The position numbers and the translations under genes were made by a program. From Streptomyces sp. BV286 (GTDB lineage: Bacteria > Actinomycetota > Actinomycetes > Streptomycetales > Streptomycetaceae), in assembly GCF_019090165.1 (NCBI RefSeq), contig NZ_JAHRIB010000127.1:1-64000 (forward strand): DNA of 64,000 bases. Direction: 5' to 3'. The notes below the pieces were generated by a model. That model searched no databases. It was not told the DNA's origin and saw only the letters and a list, made by a program, of their open reading frames with translations. Positions 26,341-34,561 of the stretch are shown in pieces. Numbering within the stretch: the stretch's first letter is position 1; every line of letters starts with the position of its first letter.

Positions 26341-27329
26341 CACACTGTCTCCAGGGAAGCGGGCCGCGTGGCGGAGGGGGAGGTCAGAGCGAGGAACGCG
26401 TCGTCGAGCGAGGCGGGCGCGACCTCCAGGCCGCGTATCGCGCCGCGCTCCGCGAGGGCGATCACCGTGGCGTCCGGGTCGTCGGTCCGCAGCCGGGCCC
26501 GGTCGCCGCGTACCTCCACGGAGACCACTCCGGGCAGCAGGGACAGCCCGTCCGCGCCGGTCCCGGCGAGGTCGAAGGCGACGAGGCTGCCGCCCGCGGC
26601 CCGCCTGAGCTGCTCGCCGGTGCCGTCGGCGACGACGCGCCCGTGGTCGACGACGACGATCCGGTCGGCGTTGACGTCCGCCTCCTCCAGGTAGTGCGTG
26701 GAGAAGAGGACGGTGTGGCCGTGGCGGGCGTAGACGCGCATCGCGTCCCAGAAGGCGTACCGGGCCTCGACGTCCAGGGCTGCGGTCGGCTCGTCGAGCA
26801 CGATCAGTGAAGGGTTCCCGACGAGGGCCACGGCGAACCGCACCCGCTGCGTCTGGCCTCCGGAGAGCCGGTCGACGCGCCGCCCGGCAAGCTCGGTGAT
26901 CCCCGCGAGTTCCAGTGCCTCGGTGACGGGCATCGGCGCGGGGTAGGTCCCGGCCACGAACCCGACGAGCTCGCCCACCGTCACGCGCGGCACCGGTCGG
27001 CCGTCCTGCAGCATGGCGCCCACCCGGCCTGCCCGCACGGCGTGTTCCGGGGCGTCGCCGAAGAGGCGGACGACGCCCTCGTCGGGCTCGTTCAGGCCCA
27101 GCAGGAGAGAGATCGCGGTGGACTTGCCGGCGCCGTTGCGGCCGAGCAGCGCGACCGTCTCGCCGCGGGAGATCTCCAGGTCGACACCGTCCACGGCCCG
27201 TACCGCACCGAAGGTCTTGACCGCTCCGGTGAAGGACACGGCCCGGTCCGTGCCGGAGACCGTCGCCGTCCCGGCCGCCCTCGGACCCGTCCTGCCTGTC
27301 GTGCCTGTCTTCGTCCCCGTCTTCGTCAT
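26340..27329 (-). CDS. ABC transporter ATP-binding protein
   Basis: A 329-residue ATPase. Walker A is LLGRNGAGKSTAI, the signature is DRLSGGQTQRVRFAVAL, Walker B is SLIVLDEPTAALD, and the switch His is in TVLFSTHYLEEAD. A 30-residue Thr/Gly-rich lead precedes the domain. The last about 90 residues (LVAFDLAGTGADGLSLLPG ... GLEVAPASLDDAFLALTS) form the DUF4162-like tail common in drug-exporter ATPases. ATG 27329 has no clear ribosome site, so the message may be leaderless. It is the first gene of the minus-strand set ATPase, permease, kinase, regulator. Confidence 0.92.
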   Translation of the reverse strand: MTKTGTKTGTTGRTGPRAAGTATVSGTDRAVSFTGAVKTFGAVRAVDGVDLEISRGETVALLGRNGAGKSTAISLLLGLNEPDEGVVRLFGDAPEHAVRAGRVGAMLQDGRPVPRVTVGELVGFVAGTYPAPMPVTEALELAGITELAGRRVDRLSGGQTQRVRFAVALVGNPSLIVLDEPTAALDVEARYAFWDAMRVYARHGHTVLFSTHYLEEADVNADRIVVVDHGRVVADGTGEQLRRAAGGSLVAFDLAGTGADGLSLLPGVVSVEVRGDRARLRTDDPDATVIALAERGAIRGLEVAPASLDDAFLALTSPSATRPASLETV

Positions 27330-27685
27330 GCGTACGACGCTACGAACCGGCCGGTGGTGCACGGCAGATGCGCATGTACGGACTCGGGCAGGACAAATGT
27401 CACGGCCGAGCCCCGGCACCCCAGGAGCCGACCCCGCCCGTGACATCCGGGCCGGACACCTGACTCCCGACGCCCAACACCCGACCCCCGGCTCCCAACG
27501 CCCGACACCACATCTGACATGGCGTCAGGAGTCTTCACATGTGCCGGGGGCTCGGCTATACAGGGGTTCGCCGGACTGGAACGCGTTCTAGAACAGGCGG
27601 GTTCCCCGGTTCAAGGTCGACCTCGGTGCGGCCGACGGTGCGGACGGCCGCACCGGGGTCTTCACGCCCAGCAGTCAGGAGCCCC
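27330..27685. promoter_or_regulatory. divergent intergenic region with KstR-like operator
   Basis: A 356-base non-coding gap between the ABC ATPase (minus) and the MaoC gene (plus). At 27577-27590 is TGGAACGCGTTCTA, matching TnnAACnnGTTnnA and differing by one base from the site at 16103-16116. Around 27465-27515 is a run of short degenerate repeats (CGCCCAACACCCGACCCCC type). The MaoC start is nearly 100 bases after the operator, so a leader of moderate length is expected. No open frame in the gap looks coding. Confidence 0.72.
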
Positions 27686-28561
27686 ATGCCCATCGACGTT
27701 GCCAGGGCCCTCGCGGCCGAGCCCCGGTCCGCCGGGATCACCTGGGGCCACAAGGACGTCCAGCTCTACCACCTCGGCGTCGGCGCGGCCGCGAACCCGG
27801 ACAGGCACAACCCGGCGACCGACCCCGACGAACTGCGCTACACCCTGGAGTCCCGGCTGCACGTCCTGCCGAGCTTCGCGACCGTCGCGGGCGCGGGCTC
27901 CCCGGGCGTGATCAACGGCCTCTCCATGCCGGGCGTCGACGTCAACCTCGCCCATGTCCTGCACGGCGGCCAGACGATCGTGCTGCACCGGACGATTCCG
28001 GTCGAGGGGGAGGCGGTCGCCACCACCCGGATCGCGGACGTGTACGACAAGGGCAAGGCCGCCATCCTCGTGGTACGCACCGAAGTGCGCGACGAACAGG
28101 GCCCGTTGTGGACCAACGACGCCCAGATCTTCGTACGCGGCGAAGGCGGCTTCGGCGGCGACCGCGGCCCCTCCGTCCGTCCCGAACCACCGACGGGCGC
28201 ACCGGACCGGCAGGTCGAGCGCGCGATCCGCGAGGACCAGGCGCTCCTGTACCGGCTCTCCGGCGACTGGAACCCCCTGCACGCCGACCCGGAGTTCGCC
28301 AAGCTCGCCGGTTTCGACCGCCCGATCCTGCACGGGCTGTGCACGTACGGCATGACGCTGAAGGCGGTCGTGGACACGGTGCTCGGCGGCGACGTCGGCC
28401 GGGTCCGCTCCTACGCCACGCGCTTCGCCGGCGTCGTGTACCCGGGCGAGACCCTGCGTATCCGCATGTGGCAGGGGGACGGCACGGTCCGGGTGACGGT
28501 CGGGGCGGCCGACCGGGACGACGCGCCGGTCCTCGCCGACACCGTCGTGGAGCACACCTGA
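27686..28561 (+). CDS. MaoC-type enoyl-CoA hydratase
   Basis: A 291-residue double-hotdog enzyme that would hydrate a 2-enoyl-CoA to the (3R)-hydroxyacyl-CoA. The N-terminal half is a non-catalytic hotdog fold (YHLGVGAAANPDRHNPATDPDELRYT), and the C-terminal half carries the hydratase-2 motif, LYRLSGDWNPLHADPEFAKLAGFDRPILHGL, with catalytic Asp and His. The arrangement matches the eukaryotic MFE-2 hydratase-2 and the actinobacterial side-chain hydratases of steroid catabolism. ATG 27686 follows CAGGAG. It heads a three-gene plus-strand set with a Zn-dehydrogenase and an SDR and carries a KstR-like site upstream. Confidence 0.92.
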   Translation: MPIDVARALAAEPRSAGITWGHKDVQLYHLGVGAAANPDRHNPATDPDELRYTLESRLHVLPSFATVAGAGSPGVINGLSMPGVDVNLAHVLHGGQTIVLHRTIPVEGEAVATTRIADVYDKGKAAILVVRTEVRDEQGPLWTNDAQIFVRGEGGFGGDRGPSVRPEPPTGAPDRQVERAIREDQALLYRLSGDWNPLHADPEFAKLAGFDRPILHGLCTYGMTLKAVVDTVLGGDVGRVRSYATRFAGVVYPGETLRIRMWQGDGTVRVTVGAADRDDAPVLADTVVEHT

Positions 28562-28707
28562 GTCGTGGACACCCCCGAGTCGCGGAGCACACCTGAGCCC
28601 CGCCCGCCCCAGCCCATGCGTCCCGCCCACGCATCCCGCCGTGAGTCCCGCACCCGGGTGTCGGCACACCTGAGTGTCGTACGTACGTTTCCGAGGGGAG
28701 CCGCACC

Positions 28708-29784
28708 ATGCGCGCAGCCGTACTGCACGAGATCGGCCAGGACAAGCTGGAGATATTCGACGACGTCGAGGCGACGGGCTTCGGGCCGGGCCGGGTGAGG
28801 ATCCGGGTGCGGGCCACCGGCCTGTGCCACTCGGACCTCTCGGCGATGGCCGGGGTCCTGCCGCAGCCCGCCCCGTTCATCCCCGGACACGAGGGGGCCG
28901 GCGAGATCCTGGAGGTCGGCGAGGGCGTCACGAGCGTCAAGCCCGGCGATCGGGTCGTCGTCTGCTGGCTGCCCGCGTGCGGCGTGTGTCCCGCCTGCAA
29001 GCGCGGCCAGACCGAGCTGTGCCTGGCGGGCTTCATGAACGCGGGCACGCCCAACTTCAAGCGGCCCGGCGGCGATGTCTTCGGCTTCGCGGGCACCGGG
29101 ACCTTCACCGAGGAGGTCGTCGTCGACGCCGGCTGTGCCGTGCCGATCCCCGACGACGTGCCCTTCGACATCGCCGCCCTCATCGGCTGCGGAGTCACCA
29201 CCGGACTCGGCGCGGCCCTCAACACCGCTGACGTGGAGGCCGGTTCGTCGGTCGCCGTCATCGGTTGCGGCGGCGTCGGCATCTCCGCGATCCAGGGTGC
29301 CCGGCTCAAGGGCGCCGCCGAGATCGTCGCCGTCGACCCGGTGGGTTCGCGCCGCGAGGCCGCGCTGAAGTTCGGTGCCACCAGGGCCGTCTCGCCCGAA
29401 GAACTCCCCGACGCCAAGCAGTCGGTGACCGCGGGCGAGGGCTTCGACTACGTCTTCGAGGTCGTGGGCCGGTCCGCCACCGCCCGCACCGCGTACGACA
29501 ACACGCGCCGCGGCGGCACCCTGGTCGTCGTCGGCGCGGGCGCCATGGACGACTACCTCCAGCTCAACATGTTCGAGCTGTTCTTCGACGAGAAGCGGAT
29601 CCTGCCGTCGATGTACGGCGGCGGGGACGTCCTGCGGTCCTACGAGCGGACGATCGCGCTGTGGCGCGCAGGACGCATCGACCTGGAGGGCCTCATCACG
29701 CACCGGGTGCCGCTGAGCGACATCAACGAGGCGCTGGACCAGATGCGTACGGGCGTGGCGCTGCGTACGTGCATCGAGATCTGA
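28708..29784 (+). CDS. zinc-dependent alcohol dehydrogenase
   Basis: A 358-residue medium-chain dehydrogenase. The catalytic zinc ligands are in TGLCHSDL (Cys and His) and PGHEGAGEI (His/Glu), and the structural zinc site is the four-cysteine cluster CGVCPACKRGQTELC. The NAD-binding motif is VAVIGCGGVGISAIQGA, with Asp in IVAVDPVG favouring NAD. The family includes class III-like enzymes that act on acyl or steroid alcohols in lipid operons. The 147-base gap before it contains three imperfect copies of GAGCACACCTGAGT, a duplication of the end of the preceding gene. Confidence 0.92.
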   Translation: MRAAVLHEIGQDKLEIFDDVEATGFGPGRVRIRVRATGLCHSDLSAMAGVLPQPAPFIPGHEGAGEILEVGEGVTSVKPGDRVVVCWLPACGVCPACKRGQTELCLAGFMNAGTPNFKRPGGDVFGFAGTGTFTEEVVVDAGCAVPIPDDVPFDIAALIGCGVTTGLGAALNTADVEAGSSVAVIGCGGVGISAIQGARLKGAAEIVAVDPVGSRREAALKFGATRAVSPEELPDAKQSVTAGEGFDYVFEVVGRSATARTAYDNTRRGGTLVVVGAGAMDDYLQLNMFELFFDEKRILPSMYGGGDVLRSYERTIALWRAGRIDLEGLITHRVPLSDINEALDQMRTGVALRTCIEI

Positions 29785-29822
29785 CGCTTTGAACCCCACT
29801 GCCGTCGACCGGAAGGACCTTG

Positions 29823-30776
29823 ATGTCACTGCCACTTGAGGGCCGGTCCGCGGTCGTCACGGGTGCGGGCCGCGGCCTCGGCCGGGCGGAGGCGCTGGAA
29901 CTCGCCCGGCTCGGTGCCGCCGTCGTCGTCAACGACTTCGGACAGCCCGGCCGGGACGGGTCCGGCGACGCCTCGGCCGCGCCCGCCGAGGAGGTCGCCG
30001 CCGAGATCCGTGCGACGGGCGGCCGGGCACTCGCGCACACCGGTGACGTGGCCGACCACCAACAGGCGCGGGAGCTCGTCGAGTTGGCGATCTCGGAGTA
30101 CGGGCGGCTGGACGTTCTCGTCAACAACGCGGGCATCCTGCGCGACCGGATGGTCTTCTCGATGTCCGAGGACGAGTGGGACTCCGTGATCCGGGTCCAC
30201 CTGAAGGGCCACTTCAACACCACCCACTTCGCGTCGGCGCACTGGCGGGCACGGTCCAAGGCGGCGGACGCGCCGGTGTACGGGCGGATCGTGAACACCT
30301 CCTCGGAGGCGTTCCTCGCGGGCTCCGCGGGGCAGCCCAACTACGCGGCCGCCAAAGGGGGGATCGTGGGCCTGACGACCTCGTCGGCGCTCGCGCTCGC
30401 CAAGTACGGCGTCACGGCGAACGTGATCTGCCCTCGGGCCCGGACCCGGATGACGGCGGACGTCTTCGCGGGCTTCCAGGAACCGGGCGGCGAGGAAGCC
30501 GAGGGGCGGCTCGACCCGCTCGCTCCCGAGCATGTCGCCCCACTCGTCGGCTACTTGGCCTCGCCGGCGGCGGCCCACGTCAACGGCCAGCTCCTCGTGG
30601 TGCACGGCGGAATGGTCGCCGCCGTCGAACGGCCGCGTGTGGCAGCGAAGTTCGACACCAAGCAGGACGCCTTCACCTACGACGAACTGGACGCGCTGCT
30701 CACGCCCCACTTCGCGGACCGGCCGGCGGGGGAGACGTTCGCGGCCGCGGAAGTACTGGGTCTGCGGCACGAGTGA
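29823..30776 (+). CDS. short-chain dehydrogenase/reductase (3-hydroxyacyl-CoA dehydrogenase-like)
   Basis: A 317-residue SDR. The NAD(P) motif is VVTGAGRGLGRAEALELARLGA; NNAG is at LDVLVNNAGILRD; and the catalytic set is Ser in VNTSSEAFLAGSAGQPNYAAAKGG with Tyr and Lys in YAAAK. The VVNDFGQPGRDGSG insertion and the extended C-terminus resemble the dehydrogenase part of the peroxisomal multifunctional enzyme 2. With the MaoC gene in the same operon it probably carries out the next step of (R)-specific beta-oxidation. ATG 29823 follows GGAAGG; a TTG at 29820 is the alternative. Confidence 0.9.
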   Translation: MSLPLEGRSAVVTGAGRGLGRAEALELARLGAAVVVNDFGQPGRDGSGDASAAPAEEVAAEIRATGGRALAHTGDVADHQQARELVELAISEYGRLDVLVNNAGILRDRMVFSMSEDEWDSVIRVHLKGHFNTTHFASAHWRARSKAADAPVYGRIVNTSSEAFLAGSAGQPNYAAAKGGIVGLTTSSALALAKYGVTANVICPRARTRMTADVFAGFQEPGGEEAEGRLDPLAPEHVAPLVGYLASPAAAHVNGQLLVVHGGMVAAVERPRVAAKFDTKQDAFTYDELDALLTPHFADRPAGETFAAAEVLGLRHE

Positions 30777-30910
30777 CCCATGGCGTCACCGTGACGTATC
30801 CCTGACGTACCCCCGACGTACCCAGGTCGGTCCCTGAGACGCTCCCCGAGCAGGTCCCGGACGGGGAGCGGATCCGGGTACGACCGTGAAGGCCGCGACC
30901 CACGCGGAAC

Positions 30911-30941
30911 GGCCCCGCCCGACGAGATGTCGGGCGGGGCC
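30911..30941. terminator. perfect 13-bp hairpin between convergent genes
   Basis: GGCCCCGCCCGAC (30911-30923) pairs fully with GTCGGGCGGGGCC (30929-30941) around a GAGAT loop. It lies between the SDR stop at 30776 and the stop of the small minus-strand gene at 30969 and can end both. Confidence 0.85.
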
Positions 30942-30968
30942 GCTTCACGGTACGGACCTGCGGTGTGG

Positions 30969-31145
30969 TCAGGCCGCCGTGTCGCTCTGCTCGGCCGGCC
31001 TGCGGTGCCGCCCGCGGGGGGTCGCCCCGTCCTCCTGGGCGGAAACCGGTCCCCGGTGCCGACCTTGGCCACCGTCGGCGGTGGCCTGCGCCAACGCCCC
31101 CCGCGGGTCGGTGTCCGTCGTCTCCATGGTGCTCGTGTCGCTCAT
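30969..31145 (-). CDS. small protein with two GRHRxP repeats, unknown function
   Basis: A 58-residue open frame on the minus strand with a GGGGTGA-type ribosome site about eight bases before ATG 31145 and good third-position GC. The N-terminal half is Thr/Ser/Asp-rich (MSDTSTMETTDTDPRG). The C-terminal half contains two related blocks, GQGRHRGPVSAQ and PRGRHRRPAEQ, and ends SDTAA. It is acidic then basic, with no TM segment and no cysteine. From memory, similar small proteins occur widely in Streptomyces, but no function is known to me. It lies 87 bases after the propeller-like gene on the same strand and may share its transcript. Confidence 0.62.
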   Translation of the reverse strand: MSDTSTMETTDTDPRGALAQATADGGQGRHRGPVSAQEDGATPRGRHRRPAEQSDTAA

Positions 31146-31232
31146 GTGTGATTCACCCCGTCAACAAGATCCTTCTTTACAGCGCGGGCGAGTCTAACGG
31201 GCGGATGTGACCGGCCTGAGGGGTGGTTGGGG

Positions 31233-33194
31233 CTACTCGGTGGTCACTTTGGGAGGGGTGAGAGACGGGGTGGTCCCGGCGGTCGTCCGGAGCGTGCGGA
31301 AGGCCGGCGGCGCCTCGGTACTGACCTGCTCGACACACAGGGGTTTCACCGGCTCGGAGCCCTCGGGACGAAGCCCTCCGGGGACGGCCGGGCGAACGCC
31401 CGCGGGTGCCGCCGGAGGCATGCTCAGGGGCGCTGCAGGCAGGCTGATTCCGGCGACCGCCGGAAACGTCCGGCGCATGCTTTCGCCGGCCGCCGGGGCG
31501 GAACGGTCCGGCGCCGCGACGGAACGGTCCTCCGACGCGACGGAACGGTTTGCCGCCACCGGGATGGGAGGTTCCGCCGCGGGGGCGGTGCTTCCCGCAG
31601 CCCCGGCGCCTGCCGCAGCCGCTGTGCCTCCCACTGCCCCGGCGCCTCCCGCTGCCCCAAAGCGTCCCGCAGCCTCTGCGTCTGCCGCAGCCCCAGCGCC
31701 TGCCACCTGCGTGCCCACCCGGCGCGCGTCTTGCGTGCTCGTGCGGCGCGCGTCTTGCGTGCTCGTGTGGCCCGCGCCTTGCGTACCCGCCCGGTCCGCG
31801 CCTTGCGTACCCGCCTGGTCCGCGTCTTGCGTGCCCGCCTGGTCCGCCCTCTGCATGCCCACCGGGGCCGCCCCTTGGTTGGGCACCCCGCCATACCCTC
31901 CGCCGGGCACCCCGCCATGCCCTCCGCCGGGCCCCTCTCCGGCAACCGCCCCCGTCGCCTCGTCGGGTGCCCGGCCCTTCGTGGCCGCTTGCGCCAACCG
32001 CCGTCCCGCGAAGGCGTTCGCGACCGTCCGGCCCGTCAGCGGGGCCTGCTGAAGCGGTACCGGACGGGCCACGACAGGCTCCGGGGGACCCGTGACCGAC
32101 GGCCCCCGCGGCGCTTCCCCCGGCGCCTCGGCCGTGCGGTCCGGATCCCCCGGGCCCGCGTCCCCCGCCCCCGTGGGTGCTTCCATCCGTGACACGCCGC
32201 ACGGCACCGTCCCCGTCGCGTACGGCAGTTGAAGCACCCCGTCCTTGGTCCACCGACCCGACCCCGTCAACCAGCCCTCGGGCGCGGCGAGTTGCTGGAC
32301 GTACCGCTCGGTCGGACGCCATACGCCGAGCCAGCTGCCCGAGGCGCCGTCGATCCGCAGAGCGACCCCGCAGCTCTCCGGCGTCAGTACCAGGCCCGGC
32401 TGGATCGCGAACGGCGTGACCGCGCAGCCGGCCAGGTGGAGACACTCGGGGAACCGGACCGGGAGCGTGCTCCCCAGCACGCCCCAGCCGAGCCGCTCCT
32501 GCCCGGGCGAGGGCGCGTCCGAGCGGATCAGGAGCAGCCCGCTGTCGGCGTCCGCGAGCAGCAGCCGGTCGTTGCTCTCCTCGGAGATCTGCAGCAGCGG
32601 CGACAGCTCGCCCCCGCGCTCCAGGTCGGCCACCACCGTCTTGGTGCGGCCGTCCAACTCCCGGTCCAGCGCGAGCAGTCGGTCCCCGCCGCCGAGCCAC
32701 ACCCCGCCCGAGCAGCGGCCCGGAACCTCCGCGAGATGCTCGGGACCGAAGGCGCCGCCCGCCACGAGCCACACGGCGGTCGAACCGCGGCCCACGGCAA
32801 GGGCGTACGCGCGTGTGCCGCCCGGAGCGGGCGGCAGCAGCCGCATCTCCGTCCCCGGTTCGGGGCACTCGACCGCGCCGAGCGGTACCTCGCCCGTCCC
32901 GGGGCCGGTCGGGTACAGCAGCGAGAACGCGTGCCGACCGTCGACGAGCCGGTGGATGAGCACCCGCCCGTCCGCCAGCGGCAACACCTCCGTGCCGGGC
33001 TCCTCCGGTTGGTTGCCGGGCAGCGGCACCGCGTACGGCTCGGGGCCGTCCAGCGTCCAGCGCTCCGGGAACCAGGAATCGCCGCTGCGGGCCAGCCGGG
33101 CCGCGTAGGACCCGTCGACGGTGATCACGCACCCTGCCCGCGTGGCCCACTCGTTCCCGGGCACCGCCGCGGACTCGATCGCACAGGCCGCCAT
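31233..33194 (-). CDS. propeller-like protein with long low-complexity tail
   Basis: A 653-residue protein with no signal peptide; ATG 33194 follows GGAGGTGA. Residues 1 to about 345 look like a beta-propeller, with recurring short hydrophobic strands and blade-like ends (VDGRHAFSLLYP, GSTAVWLVAGGAFG, SNDRLLLADADSGLLLIR, RWTKDGVLQLPYAT). Residues about 350-620 are Ala/Gly/Pro-rich with an eight-residue repeat (QAGTQDAD/RTSTQDAR). The last 30 residues (PVKPLCVEQVSTEAPPAFRTLRTT) are more ordered. No enzyme motif was seen. It diverges from the iron-regulated lipoprotein gene, with the iron box between them, and precedes the small GRHRxP gene. Confidence 0.72.
   Translation of the reverse strand: MAACAIESAAVPGNEWATRAGCVITVDGSYAARLARSGDSWFPERWTLDGPEPYAVPLPGNQPEEPGTEVLPLADGRVLIHRLVDGRHAFSLLYPTGPGTGEVPLGAVECPEPGTEMRLLPPAPGGTRAYALAVGRGSTAVWLVAGGAFGPEHLAEVPGRCSGGVWLGGGDRLLALDRELDGRTKTVVADLERGGELSPLLQISEESNDRLLLADADSGLLLIRSDAPSPGQERLGWGVLGSTLPVRFPECLHLAGCAVTPFAIQPGLVLTPESCGVALRIDGASGSWLGVWRPTERYVQQLAAPEGWLTGSGRWTKDGVLQLPYATGTVPCGVSRMEAPTGAGDAGPGDPDRTAEAPGEAPRGPSVTGPPEPVVARPVPLQQAPLTGRTVANAFAGRRLAQAATKGRAPDEATGAVAGEGPGGGHGGVPGGGYGGVPNQGAAPVGMQRADQAGTQDADQAGTQGADRAGTQGAGHTSTQDARRTSTQDARRVGTQVAGAGAAADAEAAGRFGAAGGAGAVGGTAAAAGAGAAGSTAPAAEPPIPVAANRSVASEDRSVAAPDRSAPAAGESMRRTFPAVAGISLPAAPLSMPPAAPAGVRPAVPGGLRPEGSEPVKPLCVEQVSTEAPPAFRTLRTTAGTTPSLTPPKVTTE
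31720..31863. repeat. 24-bp tandem repeat within the propeller-like gene
   Basis: Six consecutive 24-base units start at 31720, 31744, 31768, 31792, 31816 and 31840; the first two are identical over their length. They encode an eight-residue repeat of the type RTSTQDAR / QAGTQDAD on the minus strand. Length changes would stay in frame. Confidence 0.85.
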
Positions 33195-33337
33195 CGTTCG
33201 GTCACCTCCGGCGACGAAACTAGTTTTCGCACGCACAGACGTGGGACCGGCAAGCAGCCCCTTCACACATAAGAGTGGCCGACTTTCGATTCGCCTGAGG
33301 GAACAGGGGCGGGTGTGCTGGACGAGATGAGGGCGCT

Positions 33338-33356
33338 TATGGTTAGGGCGGCCTAA
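33338..33356 (+). promoter_or_regulatory. DmdR/IdeR-type iron box
   Basis: TATGGTTAGGGCGGCCTAA matches 13 of 19 positions of the actinobacterial iron box TTAGGTTAGGCTAACCTAA, including both TTAGG/CCTAA arms. It lies 47 bases before the ATG of the siderophore-binding lipoprotein, so iron-loaded DmdR should repress that gene. It may also affect the divergent gene at 33194. Confidence 0.8.
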
Positions 33357-33402
33357 GTACAGCCTGTGCGTCGGCTGAGCAACCTCTGGAGTGTGTTCCC
33401 TG

Positions 33403-34440
33403 ATGTCCCCACGCCGCCGCGGCTCCGCCGCTGTCGCCCTCGCCGTGGCCGCGGCGCTGTCCCTGGCCGCCTGCTCGTCGGGCGACGCGGGCTCCGACTC
33501 GAAGAAGTCCGACAACGGCAGCGGCAGCAAGTCCGTCGCCGTGGGCGGCGAGGACTTCTCCAAGGCGGCCGAGGAGACGGCGAAGATGGGCACCACGGCC
33601 AAGGCCGGGGAGTTCCCGCGCACCATCGAGCACGCCATGGGCGAGACCGAACTGAAGGCCGAGCCCAAGCGGGTCGTCGTCCTCGACGTGGGCGAACTCG
33701 ACAACGTCGTCTCGCTCGGCGTGAAGCCCGTCGGCTGGGCACCCACCGAGGGGTCGGCCGGCATCCCCTCGTACCTGAAGAAGGACGCGGGCAGCCCCAA
33801 GGACGTCGGCACGATCAACGCCCTCAACCTGGAGGCCATCGCCGGCCTCAAGCCCGACCTCATCCTCGGCAGCGAACTGCGCGCCGCCAAGCTCTACCCG
33901 CAGCTCTCCAAAATCGCGCCGACCGTTTTCTCCATCCGCCCGGGCTTCACCTGGAAGGAGAACTACCTCCTCAACGCCGCCGCCCTCGACAAGACCGCCG
34001 AGGCGAAGACCCAGCTCGCCGCGTACGAGAAGAAGGCCGAGGCCCTCGGCGGTGAACTCGGCGCCGACAAGCCGACCGTCACCATGCTCCGCTACCTGCC
34101 GGGCATGATCCGCCTCTACGCCAAGGCGTCCTTCATCGGCACGATCCTCGACGACGTCGGCATCCCGCGCCCGAAGAACCAGCAGATCAACGACCTCGCG
34201 GCGGAGATCAGCCCGGAGAGGATCGACGAGGCCGACGCCGACTGGATCTTCACCGGCGTCTACGGCGACGCGAAGAAGACCGACCGCGCGAGCGCCGAGG
34301 ACAACCCGCTCTGGAAGAAGCTCGGCGCCGTGAAGAACGGGCAGGCCAAGGACGTACCCGACGAGACCTGGTACCTCGGCCTCGGTGTGACCGCCGCCGA
34401 CGAGGTCCTCGACGATCTCGAGGGCTACCTCGCCAAGTAG
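33403..34440 (+). CDS. iron-siderophore ABC transporter substrate-binding lipoprotein
   Basis: A 345-residue lipoprotein that would capture ferric siderophores outside the membrane and deliver them to an ABC permease. The signal peptide (VALAVAAALSLAACSS) ends with a lipobox Cys at about residue 24. The mature part is a FecB/FepB-type binding protein: RVVVLDVGELDNVVSLGVKPVGW, INALNLEAIAGLKPDLILGSE, and IDEADADWIFTGVYG. ATG 33403 is chosen; GTG 33391 is in frame but gives a worse signal peptide. No permease or ATPase genes are adjacent, so it must work with a transporter encoded elsewhere. The iron box just upstream supports iron repression. Confidence 0.92.
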   Translation: MSPRRRGSAAVALAVAAALSLAACSSGDAGSDSKKSDNGSGSKSVAVGGEDFSKAAEETAKMGTTAKAGEFPRTIEHAMGETELKAEPKRVVVLDVGELDNVVSLGVKPVGWAPTEGSAGIPSYLKKDAGSPKDVGTINALNLEAIAGLKPDLILGSELRAAKLYPQLSKIAPTVFSIRPGFTWKENYLLNAAALDKTAEAKTQLAAYEKKAEALGGELGADKPTVTMLRYLPGMIRLYAKASFIGTILDDVGIPRPKNQQINDLAAEISPERIDEADADWIFTGVYGDAKKTDRASAEDNPLWKKLGAVKNGQAKDVPDETWYLGLGVTAADEVLDDLEGYLAK

Positions 34441-34468
34441 CCGCCGAAGCGGCGGGGCGGGGCCGCAC

Positions 34469-34499
34469 GACCGGGCGCCCGGAGCGGGGTCGCCCGGTC
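34469..34499 (+). terminator. hairpin terminator of the siderophore-binding gene
   Basis: GACCGGGCG at 34469-34477 pairs with CGCCCGGTC at 34491-34499. A smaller hairpin (GCCGC-CGAA-GCGGC) sits directly after the stop codon at about 34440-34453. Confidence 0.65.
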
Positions 34500-34561
34500 A
34501 CAGCTGGTCACGTGGCCCGCGACCGGCGGGGCACGGACCCAGGGCAGGTAGCCTTTCGTTC

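Noticed and set aside
31177..33150. Alternative 657-codon minus-strand frame overlapping the propeller-like gene
   Set aside because: Arg/Gly-rich shadow; the gene at 31233-33194 has an ideal ribosome site and blade-like sequence.
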